A stretch of DNA of 64,000 nt from MESE01 sp036675035 (GTDB lineage: Bacteria > Pseudomonadota > Gammaproteobacteria > Burkholderiales > Burkholderiaceae_D). Of the stretch, positions 28,123 to 35,479 are shown piece after piece. Both the position numbers and the translations under genes were made by a program. The notes beneath the pieces were generated by a model, which ran no database searches, was not told the DNA's origin, and saw nothing but the letters and a program-made list of their open reading frames with translations. The stretch lies in NCBI GenBank assembly GCA_036675035.1, contig JAKFFO010000007.1:1-64000 (forward strand). Reading direction: 5' to 3'. Positions within the stretch are counted from its first letter, which is position 1; every line of letters begins with the position of its first letter.

Positions 28123-29238
28123 TTAAAGCATAACGTTGGCAAGAGTCTCCGCTCCATCGATCGAAAACTCCAGCGGGTGACCCGCGGTAGCCTCAATTTC
28201 CATCAACAGGTCCTGCCGGCAGATATCCGCTTCCAGGAACATCAGGCGCGCAGATGCACCAAGCAGGCGACGCAATTCATCATGGATCACGGCGACATCC
28301 GCCCTGTTGCGCACATACACCTTGCAGCACAGATCGTCGAGCGCGAACCTGGCGCGGGGCGCCATCCGGTTCGCCTCGGTCACGATGGCCGTGATGTTGG
28401 CGATGGTTTCGCGCGTTTGCGCGATCACGTCGCCGGCGTGCAAGGTGCGATGACCGACGATGCTGGCGGTGCCGGACAAAAACAATATGTCAACGTCGCC
28501 CAGCGGCACGACGCTGGCCCTGGAAAATGTCGGACTGCGCGGACCGTAATCATCCGGGTATTTGTAAGCACTCACTTGCCTCGGATTCTCGATCGCGATC
28601 GGGCTTACGCCGCGACCGGCAAGGAAGTAAATTGTGAGCGGGCCTTCGGCGAATCCAAGCGCACATGCGGCCGGCACACTGCCTGTAACCTTGTGCCCGC
28701 TTGCCAGAAACCCATCATGCCGGCCCATGTTGAACTGCCGGTAGCGTTCCATGCCATGGCTGTGGCCATTGATATCGGCAATGTAATTCCAGAAGCGCAG
28801 GATATCCGGATACTTCAGCCGATCGGTCAGATTGAATATTGCCGCGTACGCGGATTCGGCCGCCCGTTGCAGCGGCGTCTTGCCGCCATCCGCTACATTG
28901 CCGGTGTCGAAATCGGCTTCGGATAACTGAATCGCGCCGAACAGGATTTTTTCATTGTGGCCATACCGCAGCCCGTTGCTTGCACCGTAGGTGAAACTGC
29001 CATCTGCAGCCCATACCTCGCATATCGAACCGAGCTCGCTGCGTACATCGAGTGCCGCCATCGGCACTTGCGCAAACGGCAAATCCGTTGCCACCGCATT
29101 CAGGTCCGATGATACAAAAGGCTCTTTTGAAAACAACAACGCGCCCAGCGCATTGTTTGTCCATCGTGCGGAGTCGTGCCGGAATTTTTCAACAGGAAGA
29201 TACGCGCCTTGCAGTTTTGAATTGTGAAGATCAGTCAA
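28123..29238 (-). CDS. chorismatase / hydroxybenzoate-forming (XanB2-like)
   Basis: A 371-residue protein of the chorismatase family (FkbO/Hyg5/XanB2). XanB2 cleaves chorismate to 3- and 4-hydroxybenzoate plus pyruvate, supplying the aromatic starter of xanthomonadin. Visible family motifs are RYRQFNMGRHDGFL (about 165–178), GSVPAACALGFAEGP, IENPRQVSAYKYPDDYGP (216–233) and LSGTASIVGHRTLHAGDV (254–271). Members are sometimes mislabelled pteridine-dependent dioxygenase. It overlaps the halogenase gene upstream by four bases. Whether 3- or 4-hydroxybenzoate is the main product cannot be told by eye. Confidence 0.88.
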   Translation of the reverse strand: MTDLHNSKLQGAYLPVEKFRHDSARWTNNALGALLFSKEPFVSSDLNAVATDLPFAQVPMAALDVRSELGSICEVWAADGSFTYGASNGLRYGHNEKILFGAIQLSEADFDTGNVADGGKTPLQRAAESAYAAIFNLTDRLKYPDILRFWNYIADINGHSHGMERYRQFNMGRHDGFLASGHKVTGSVPAACALGFAEGPLTIYFLAGRGVSPIAIENPRQVSAYKYPDDYGPRSPTFSRASVVPLGDVDILFLSGTASIVGHRTLHAGDVIAQTRETIANITAIVTEANRMAPRARFALDDLCCKVYVRNRADVAVIHDELRRLLGASARLMFLEADICRQDLLMEIEATAGHPLEFSIDGAETLANVML

Positions 29239-30584
29239 TTTGTCATCCCACCAACAGCATCAACATTGCGAATATTGTGTTTACGGTCGCGCCACGCCCG
29301 GAAAGTACGCTTCAGGTTAAACAGCGAAATGCAGTAATACATTCCCTTGAATGCCAGCAAAGGCAGGCGAATCGGGGTCTTGCCGAATACATCGCCGGCC
29401 AGCACCGACAGCAATGCTTCCTCCATGCGCAACAGGTTGCGCGGTCCCATGAACAGGTTGCGCATCGTCGGGTTCGTGATGCGGTAAACAAACCAGGAGA
29501 ATTGTGTCGGCCCGATCCGCATTTTCTTGTCGAAGCGCTTGAGCGCGGCCGGCGCTTCGACCGGGCGGCGCAAGCAGCAATCGACCGTATCGGCGCCGAT
29601 GAATGCACTGTGCATCGCCAGCATCACGCCCGAGGAAAAAACCGGGTCGATAAACGTGTACGCATCGCCGAGCAACAGGTAATTCGGCCCGTGCGTACGA
29701 TCGCATATGTAAGAATAATTTCCGGTCGCCTCCGGCTCGGATACCATTTCGGCGCCTTCCAGCCGCATCTTCAGCTGCGGACACATCGCGATCGTATCGT
29801 TCAGGAATTCCGGCAAAGGCTTCTTGCGGGTTTTCAGGTAGTACGGCCAGGTCACCGCACCGACGCTGGTTTTTCCGTTGGCCAGCGGAATGAACCAGAA
29901 CCAGCCATGCTCGAACCAGTAAATGCCGACATTACCCTCGTCCTTGCCATCGTTGCGCTGCGCCCCGGTGTAGTGTGCATAGATTGCAGTGCTGCTGTGT
30001 TTTTCGTTGCGTATTTTCGCCTTGAAGCGGCTGCCCAGAAACGTGTCGCGCCCGGACGCGTCGAGTACGAAACGGGCACGCCAGGACTGCGTGGCGCCGT
30101 CGTCATGACAGGTCTGAATCACCGCGCCCTGGTCGTCGGGCAGAAAGGATATGTCGGTGACACGGCATCCTTCGATCACGTTCGCGCCGCGGCGCTGCGC
30201 GTTACGGATCAGGATTTCGTCGAACTCGGCGCGCTGGACCTGATAGGCGTGCGGCATGGATTTGTCCAATGCGCCGGCAAACTGATACACCTGCTTGTGA
30301 TCGTGCCACGGCGAGATGAATTCGGCACCCCATTTTTCCATTCCGATGGCACGTACCTGATCGGCCACACCGAGCTGTTCGAGTAGCGGAAGATTGGCCG
30401 GCAACAGCGATTCGCCGATATGGAAGCGCGGATGGCGTGCTTTTTCAGCAAGAGTGACCTGGTACCCACGCTGCGCAAGAAGGGCAGCTGCGGTGGAACC
30501 GGCCGGTCCACCTCCGATAACCAGAACGTCGCATTGCCTGATATCCGAAGGCGCGTCTGCATTTGATTTCATTGGCGGCTTCAA
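29235..30584 (-). CDS. flavin-dependent halogenase-type FAD oxidoreductase
   Basis: A 449-residue FAD protein. CDVLVIGGGPAGSTAAALL gives the dinucleotide-binding loop (about residues 18–36), FHIGESLLPANLPLLEQLGV is the conserved halogenase segment, and HGWFWFIPLANG contains the WxWxIP motif (228–233), a diagnostic of flavin-dependent halogenases. Lys84 in EKWGAEF is in the place of the catalytic lysine of phenol halogenases; this alignment is by eye. The GDAYTFIDPVFSSGVMLAM stretch is the second FAD motif. It overlaps the chorismatase by four bases, so the two are probably made together. Xanthomonadins are brominated, so halogenation of the aryl head is the best guess; a simple hydroxylase is the alternative. 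Confidence 0.85.
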   Translation of the reverse strand: MKPPMKSNADAPSDIRQCDVLVIGGGPAGSTAAALLAQRGYQVTLAEKARHPRFHIGESLLPANLPLLEQLGVADQVRAIGMEKWGAEFISPWHDHKQVYQFAGALDKSMPHAYQVQRAEFDEILIRNAQRRGANVIEGCRVTDISFLPDDQGAVIQTCHDDGATQSWRARFVLDASGRDTFLGSRFKAKIRNEKHSSTAIYAHYTGAQRNDGKDEGNVGIYWFEHGWFWFIPLANGKTSVGAVTWPYYLKTRKKPLPEFLNDTIAMCPQLKMRLEGAEMVSEPEATGNYSYICDRTHGPNYLLLGDAYTFIDPVFSSGVMLAMHSAFIGADTVDCCLRRPVEAPAALKRFDKKMRIGPTQFSWFVYRITNPTMRNLFMGPRNLLRMEEALLSVLAGDVFGKTPIRLPLLAFKGMYYCISLFNLKRTFRAWRDRKHNIRNVDAVGGMTN

Positions 30585-30837
30585 CAGAATTTACACGGAA
30601 CACGACTCTATCATCATTCCCTATTCGTGTAGATACCGCACACGGCATGCCGCCGCGCTCCGGCGCAAAAACAACATCGATCGCAAACGATGTTTTACAA
30701 ATGCCAAATCACTTATTGTTGACCGTGATTACTGTATTAAAATTTGCGCTATCAAAAATGGAATCACTCTCTATATGCGGATCGGCTTGCACCAAAGTCG
30801 TAACGATTGAATCATTCCAACCTGCCCCGAATAGAAC

Positions 30838-31605
30838 ATGTCCAATTCATACGATGCAAAAAACACCATTGTGCATACGCCGCACTCGCCGCTGACCGAA
30901 TACTATCGCTCTGAAGACGAACGGCGCGGCTGGGTTCGCAAAATGTTCGACAGTACCGCGGCCGATTACAACCGGATTGAAACCATCCTCGGATTCGGAA
31001 CCGGATCGTGGTACCGGCGCCAGGCGCTGCAACGGGCCGGTCTGAAGCCCGGCATGCAGGCCGTCGATATCGGCGTCGGCACCGGGCTGGTTGCGCGGCA
31101 GGCGGCTGCAATTCTCGGCGACCCGACTTGCGTTACCGGCGTCGATCCGAGCCCGGGCATGCTGCACAACGCACAAGTGCCGGTTGGCGTCCGGCTGGTC
31201 GAAGGAAGTGCCGAATGCATTCCATTTCCGGCCGACAGTTTCGACTTTCTCAGCATGGGATACGCGTTACGGCATATCGGCGACCTGTCTGCCGCGTTTA
31301 TCGAATTTCATCGGGCGCTGAAACCGGGTGGGCGCGTCTGCATTCTCGAAATAACCTGCCCGCGGAAAAAACTGCCGAAAATTCTTCTGAAAGCGTATTT
31401 GCGCAGCGTGGTTCCGATGCTTGCCAAACTGGCAGTCCGCAACGCCGATACATCGGTGCTGTGGCGCTATTACTGGGACACGATAGAAGCCTGCGCATCA
31501 CCCGCGGATGTGATCCGCACGCTGGAACATGCCGGCTTCATCGATATCGAACATCATGTCGAACTCGGCATCTTTTCCGAGTACCGGGCCAGCAAGCCGG
31601 CGTGA
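30838..31605 (+). CDS. class I methyltransferase (UbiE/COQ5-like)
   Basis: A 255-residue SAM-dependent methyltransferase. WVRKMFDSTAADYNRIETIL matches the N-terminus of UbiE-like enzymes; motif I is MQAVDIGVGTGLVARQAA, then VTGVDPSPGMLHNA, and LKPGGRVCILEITCPRKK is post-II, close to the EFSxP region of UbiE. The catalytic context FDFLSMGYALRHIGD is also typical. It is divergent from the halogenase and separated by 253 bases, a likely two-way promoter region. Methylation of the aryl head of the pigment, or of a quinone precursor, is possible. A true UbiE is unlikely because of the short C-terminus and context. Confidence 0.82.
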   Translation: MSNSYDAKNTIVHTPHSPLTEYYRSEDERRGWVRKMFDSTAADYNRIETILGFGTGSWYRRQALQRAGLKPGMQAVDIGVGTGLVARQAAAILGDPTCVTGVDPSPGMLHNAQVPVGVRLVEGSAECIPFPADSFDFLSMGYALRHIGDLSAAFIEFHRALKPGGRVCILEITCPRKKLPKILLKAYLRSVVPMLAKLAVRNADTSVLWRYYWDTIEACASPADVIRTLEHAGFIDIEHHVELGIFSEYRASKPA

Positions 31606-31632
31606 CGCCGGTTGCGTGGAAATACGTCGCGC

Positions 31633-32565
31633 TCACATCGTGTTGAGCCGCTCGGCACACAAGGCGATTGCTTCACCGGCCTGGGCAAGCACCTTGCCCA
31701 TCGTGATGAAACCGTGGATCTGCCCTGGAAAATCGACATGTTCTACCTTGTTGCCGGCCGCGCGCAATTGGTCTGCGTAGTCCCGGCCGTCATCGCGCAA
31801 CGGATCGTAGCCGGCGGTAATAACCAGTGCCGGCGGCAAGCCGTGGTGATTGGCGGCCAAGGCAGGCGACACGCGCCAGTCGAGCCGGTCCGCATCATTG
31901 CTCAGATAGCATGCGGTGAAATATTCGATGACTTCCGTGGTCAGCAAATACCCCTGTCCATTGGTTTTGTGCGACGGCGAAAGGAAACGCACATCGGTCG
32001 CCGGATAAATCAGCAATTGATACGCAATGCGCGGCCCTCCCTGGTCGCGCGCGATCAGCGACACTACTGCGGCCAGGTTGCCACCTGCACTGTCGCCGCC
32101 TACCGCGAGCCGTTCGGGATCGATCGACAGCTTTCCGGCATGGCCGGCGATCCATTGCAACGCAGCGAAGCTGTCTTCGACCGCCGCCGGAAACTTATGT
32201 TCGGGGCCGAGCCGGTAATCGATGGAAAAAACCGCACAGCCCGACTGGTTGCAAATTTCCCGGCACAGCGTGTCATGGGTATCGAGATCGCCGATCGTAT
32301 GTCCGCCACCGTGGTAATACACCAGCGCCGGCAAAACTGCAGCGTCCGGCGAACCGGCGGGACGATAAGACCGCACCGCTACATTGCCGGCCGGCCCCGG
32401 CACGCCAAACTCTGCGATCGTGGCGACCGGTTGCGGCGCGGGCTGGGTTGCGAACCGGCCGTCGCGGTAAAGCGTCCGCGCGTCGACCGGAGCCAGTGTG
32501 TGCAGCGAGGGAAGGTTGCGGCTTGCGATGAAATCGAGCAGCTTTTTGACCTGCGGATCCAGCAT
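31633..32565 (-). CDS. alpha/beta-hydrolase, hormone-sensitive-lipase-type esterase
   Basis: A 310-residue esterase. YYHGGGHTIGDLDTHD holds the HGGG oxyanion motif (85–88), VGGDSAGGNLAAVVSL the nucleophile Ser159, and IHGFITMG the catalytic histidine region, with an aspartate in YDPLRDDGRDYAD. This is bacterial HSL family (family IV). The ATG at 32565 is supported by AAGGAGAAACA; a longer frame upstream has no such support. It converges with the methyltransferase and looks independent of the pigment genes. The natural substrate is unknown. Confidence 0.92.
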   Translation of the reverse strand: MLDPQVKKLLDFIASRNLPSLHTLAPVDARTLYRDGRFATQPAPQPVATIAEFGVPGPAGNVAVRSYRPAGSPDAAVLPALVYYHGGGHTIGDLDTHDTLCREICNQSGCAVFSIDYRLGPEHKFPAAVEDSFAALQWIAGHAGKLSIDPERLAVGGDSAGGNLAAVVSLIARDQGGPRIAYQLLIYPATDVRFLSPSHKTNGQGYLLTTEVIEYFTACYLSNDADRLDWRVSPALAANHHGLPPALVITAGYDPLRDDGRDYADQLRAAGNKVEHVDFPGQIHGFITMGKVLAQAGEAIALCAERLNTM

Positions 32566-32915
32566 TGTTTCTCCTTTTTCAAAAAGAGCACACGAGACAT
32601 GCGATGGCAGAATAGGCCTGTTTCGCGCATCGACTACTCTTCTGTATTGTATGCAAGCATTGAGGTATGTCTTGCCGGCAGTATTTATATCACGCACCCG
32701 AATTTCGCGGATATCAATGTTTTCAAAGCAATGATGGACATGAAAGAGCGTCATTTTTATACTGGAACGAACGCATTTTTTACAGGCTGCCGCAATGCCG
32801 GCAATGCTCTTACGAAACAGCGATGACAGGTTTCGATCGGATCAATGCAGGCTTTGTATTTTGACACGGCATGCACCGGGGCCGTGTTCCCGCACACCAA
32901 TGAACTGGAGAAGAT
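32566..32915. other. gene-free intergenic stretch
   Basis: 350 bases with no coding frame I can support. It holds the promoters of the divergent esterase and the 113-residue gene. The middle part is AT-rich. No hairpin or repeat stood out. Confidence 0.4.
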
Positions 32916-33257
32916 ATGATTGGATGGCTCTCAGTAGCGAAGGCCGTATTGCCCCATGTTGCCGATATTGTCAGCGCAGCCGGCCCGGTATTTACGAAAC
33001 GCAGGAACGAGGATTCGACAAGCGCGCAGCCGACCGTTCTGCAAGAGCAGATCACCGAGCTGCAGGCCGCTGCCGCTCAGAATAACGAATACATCAAGGA
33101 ACTGGCCGGCCAATTGCAAACGACCATATCGGCGCTGGAACAAGGCGCGCTGGATGCCGACACGCGAGTAAGGCGGGCCAATTCGCTATGCTATATGGCG
33201 ATCGCGATATCGATTGCTTCGCTGCTATTGGCGGTCTTTGCGCTGGCCGCGCGCTGA
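32916..33257 (+). CDS. hypothetical tail-anchored protein with coiled coil
   Basis: A 113-residue protein I do not recognise. The N-terminus is weakly hydrophobic (MIGWLSVAKAVLPHVADIV), the middle is a likely coiled coil (QEQITELQAAAAQNNEYIKEL and QLQTTISALEQ, residues 42–78), and the C-terminus is a membrane helix (CYMAIAISIASLLLAVFALAA) ending in Arg. This suggests a tail-anchored inner-membrane protein. Its ATG follows GGAGAAGAT. The last 33 bases overlap the convergent YqhA-like gene, an unusually long tail-to-tail overlap. Confidence 0.65.
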   Translation: MIGWLSVAKAVLPHVADIVSAAGPVFTKRRNEDSTSAQPTVLQEQITELQAAAAQNNEYIKELAGQLQTTISALEQGALDADTRVRRANSLCYMAIAISIASLLLAVFALAAR

Positions 33258-33911
33258 CGTTACGGCCTGTCCCGGCTTGCCGTCGGCCGCTTCATCGGCG
33301 CGGTGTTCGTGTCCGGTGGCGATCTCAGCCTTCTCGTCATCTTCTTCGAACATCGAGCGTTGCGCGCGTGCCTGCTCATCCGGCTTATGCGCATTCTGCT
33401 CTTCCTTGGCCTTGTGCGTAAAGCGCTGGAACAGCACCAGCGGCGCAACCGCGAGCGCCATCGCGCCGCCGAACTGCAAAGTCGCAATCGGTTCTTTCCA
33501 GAGAATGAAATGCTGCAGAAAGGTAACGCCGAGAATGACGACCACCACGCTGACGATTTTTGATTCAAGGTCATACAGCGTCTGCACGCCCAATGAAATC
33601 GTGATGTTGAGCGGTGCGACAAAAAGGCTGTAGAGGCCGACGCCGATCATGTAGAACACGACCGCCTTGAGCATCACACTGACGATCTCCAGAAATTCGA
33701 CGGTCAGATGAGTGGAGTGGAGTTCGCCGGCGAAGACATCGGTCCAGGCGCCCCATACGCTTACCACTGCCTGGATGGTACCGAGCAAAAACAGCGATAC
33801 CGCGACCAGCAACACCGCGATCACCGCCAGCAATACGATAAAACGCGAGTGTCCAATGATTTGACTGAAACGATCGATCGGCGGTGGATCGGGAGGATGT
33901 CTGGACGGCAT
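33225..33911 (-). CDS. YqhA/UPF0114-family membrane protein
   Basis: A 228-residue inner-membrane protein with three to four helices, beginning SRFIVLLAVIAVLLVAVSLFLLG, then LKAVVFYMIGVGLYSLFV, IVSVVVVILGVTFLQHFIL, and ALAVAPLVLFQRF. The pattern GVQTLYDLESKIVSVVVVILGVTFL is characteristic of YqhA/UPF0114, a small family of unknown function. The C-terminal 55 residues are a charged hydrophilic tail, acidic then glutamine- and arginine-rich, not usual for the short family members. It is convergent with the tail-anchored gene. Confidence 0.82.
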   Translation of the reverse strand: MPSRHPPDPPPIDRFSQIIGHSRFIVLLAVIAVLLVAVSLFLLGTIQAVVSVWGAWTDVFAGELHSTHLTVEFLEIVSVMLKAVVFYMIGVGLYSLFVAPLNITISLGVQTLYDLESKIVSVVVVILGVTFLQHFILWKEPIATLQFGGAMALAVAPLVLFQRFTHKAKEEQNAHKPDEQARAQRSMFEEDDEKAEIATGHEHRADEAADGKPGQAVTSARGQRKDRQ

Positions 33912-34048
33912 AATGATGGATCAATGATGGCTGATCGCGTCTTGCACGCACACATCGTGCCCACACCCAAAGCCGATCCCGGCATGCAATTTTCGGCGCG
34001 TATAATTGCTTTTCAACGTCTCCGCGGTTGCCGTGACAGCAAGGAACC

Positions 34049-35041
34049 GTGAACATGGTTGAATGTCTGAGTTACAACAGCCCTTGCATCGCGGCTGCCA
34101 CAATTCCAACCAGCCCACCGGGAAAATCAGTGCCTACACGCGCCTTGCTATTGATCAACGACAAGAGCCGCTCCGGGTCAGCCGATATCCAGCTGGCAGT
34201 GGCCCGGCTGCAAGACCGCGGCGTCACGGTTATCGACGGCAGACCTGAACGACCGGACCAGATTGCAGAGCTCATCCGCCGCCATCGGGCCGATGTCGAC
34301 TGCGTGATCGTGGGCGGCGGAGACGGCTCGATGAACGCAGCCGCTTCTGCACTGGTGGAAACGCAGCTTCCGCTCGGCGTACTGCCGATGGGCACCGCAA
34401 ATGATTTGGCACGCACATTGAACATTCCCACCGATGTCGAACAGGCGTTCGACATCATTGCCGATGGGATCCGGCACCCGATCGACCTGGGCTGCATCAA
34501 TGGCAAATATTTTTTCAATGTAGCCCATATCGGGCTCGGCGTACATGTCGCGCGCCACTTGTCGCCAGGCCTCAAGCAACGCTGGGGCGCTTTGAGTTAC
34601 GCGCACGGCCTGATCAAGGCGCTGCGTTCGTTTCGCCCGTTTCATGCGCAGATCACCTGCGACGGCCGCTCGCGCCGCGTGCGCACGATACAGATCGCGG
34701 TCGGCAACGGCCGCCATTACGGTGGCGGCATGGCGGTGTCCGAACATGCCCACATCGACGACGGATGCTTCTTCCTGTACAGCGTGGACCCGCTGTCGTT
34801 ATGGGACATGCTCAAATTCGCGCCGGCCTTCCGCAAAGGACAATTCAACAGCCGGGATCCGGTCGATCTTGATCAGGGGCGCAATATCGAAATAACCACG
34901 CGCAGACGAATGGCGATCACTGCCGACGGCGAGCTCGTAACATTCACACCGGCCAGGTTCACGTTGTTGACGCGCGCAATCGACGTGTTTGTCCCGGCCA
35001 GTTATTTCGAGATCAAGGAGGAATTAATCAATGCTGCTTAG
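34049..35041 (+). CDS. YegS-like lipid kinase (diacylglycerol kinase catalytic domain)
   Basis: A 330-residue lipid kinase. ALLLINDKSRSGSADIQLA starts the domain, CVIVGGGDGSMNAAASALVE holds the nucleotide-binding GGDGS motif, and LGVLPMGTANDLARTLNIP is the conserved PxGTxND segment. The C-terminal half (DLGCINGKYFFNVAHIGLGV, then GNGRHYGGGMAVSEHA) is the typical beta-sandwich. It would phosphorylate diacylglycerol or a related lipid at the membrane. The first 25 residues are extra and could be a later start, but GTG at 34049 follows AAGGAACC. The 3' end overlaps the next gene by 11 bases. Confidence 0.92.
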   Translation: MNMVECLSYNSPCIAAATIPTSPPGKSVPTRALLLINDKSRSGSADIQLAVARLQDRGVTVIDGRPERPDQIAELIRRHRADVDCVIVGGGDGSMNAAASALVETQLPLGVLPMGTANDLARTLNIPTDVEQAFDIIADGIRHPIDLGCINGKYFFNVAHIGLGVHVARHLSPGLKQRWGALSYAHGLIKALRSFRPFHAQITCDGRSRRVRTIQIAVGNGRHYGGGMAVSEHAHIDDGCFFLYSVDPLSLWDMLKFAPAFRKGQFNSRDPVDLDQGRNIEITTRRRMAITADGELVTFTPARFTLLTRAIDVFVPASYFEIKEELINAA

Positions 35042-35462
35042 AAACGACCTGCAACTGGCATTGAACCAGGTTGCAACGCTGTGTATCGAAACGGCCGACC
35101 ATTTCGAGGCGGCGGTCGACAGCACCGACGATTCCACTCTTTCCCGGCTGTTTGCGGAGCTGGCGGCGCAACGGAAACAATTTGCGGTGCAGCTGGCCGA
35201 GCATATCCACGCGCTGGACGACCTGCCGCAGCAACCCGACCCGGACCGCGAAACCGTCGACGACCTGCTGACCAGCATCAAGGCCTTCTTTTCGGGCGAT
35301 CAACGCGATACCTTGCTGGACGAGCGCAAAAAAAAGGAACGGGAACTGGCAGAGGCGATCCAGCAGGCGCTGCACCAGGCGTTGCCGAGCCAGACCAAGA
35401 TCCTGCTCAGGCAGCTTTTGTCGCATGTCGAAGCAACGCTTCGCCAGCTCGGTGCCGCGTAG
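35031..35462 (+). CDS. DUF2383-like ferritin-fold protein
   Basis: A 143-residue all-helical protein. NQVATLCIETADHFEAAVDS and SRLFAELAAQRKQFAVQLAEHI form the first helix pair, with D/E and H residues spaced as in the four-helix ferritin-like domain of DUF2383. A long charged C-terminal helix follows (DERKKKERELAEAIQQALHQ). Metal binding is not certain because the ligands are only partly conserved. Translation is coupled to the lipid kinase through an 11-base overlap. Confidence 0.65.
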   Translation: MLLRNDLQLALNQVATLCIETADHFEAAVDSTDDSTLSRLFAELAAQRKQFAVQLAEHIHALDDLPQQPDPDRETVDDLLTSIKAFFSGDQRDTLLDERKKKERELAEAIQQALHQALPSQTKILLRQLLSHVEATLRQLGAA

Positions 35463-35479
35463 CGGCGCCGCTACCCTGC

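Noticed and set aside
29052..30386. 444-codon frame opposite the halogenase and chorismatase
   Set aside because: No motifs, spans two real genes on the other strand.
35459..35474. Perfect palindrome GTAGCGGCGCCGCTAC between convergent genes, as a terminator or operator
   Set aside because: No T tract follows, and it covers the stop codon of one gene; convergent stops often make chance palindromes in GC-rich DNA.
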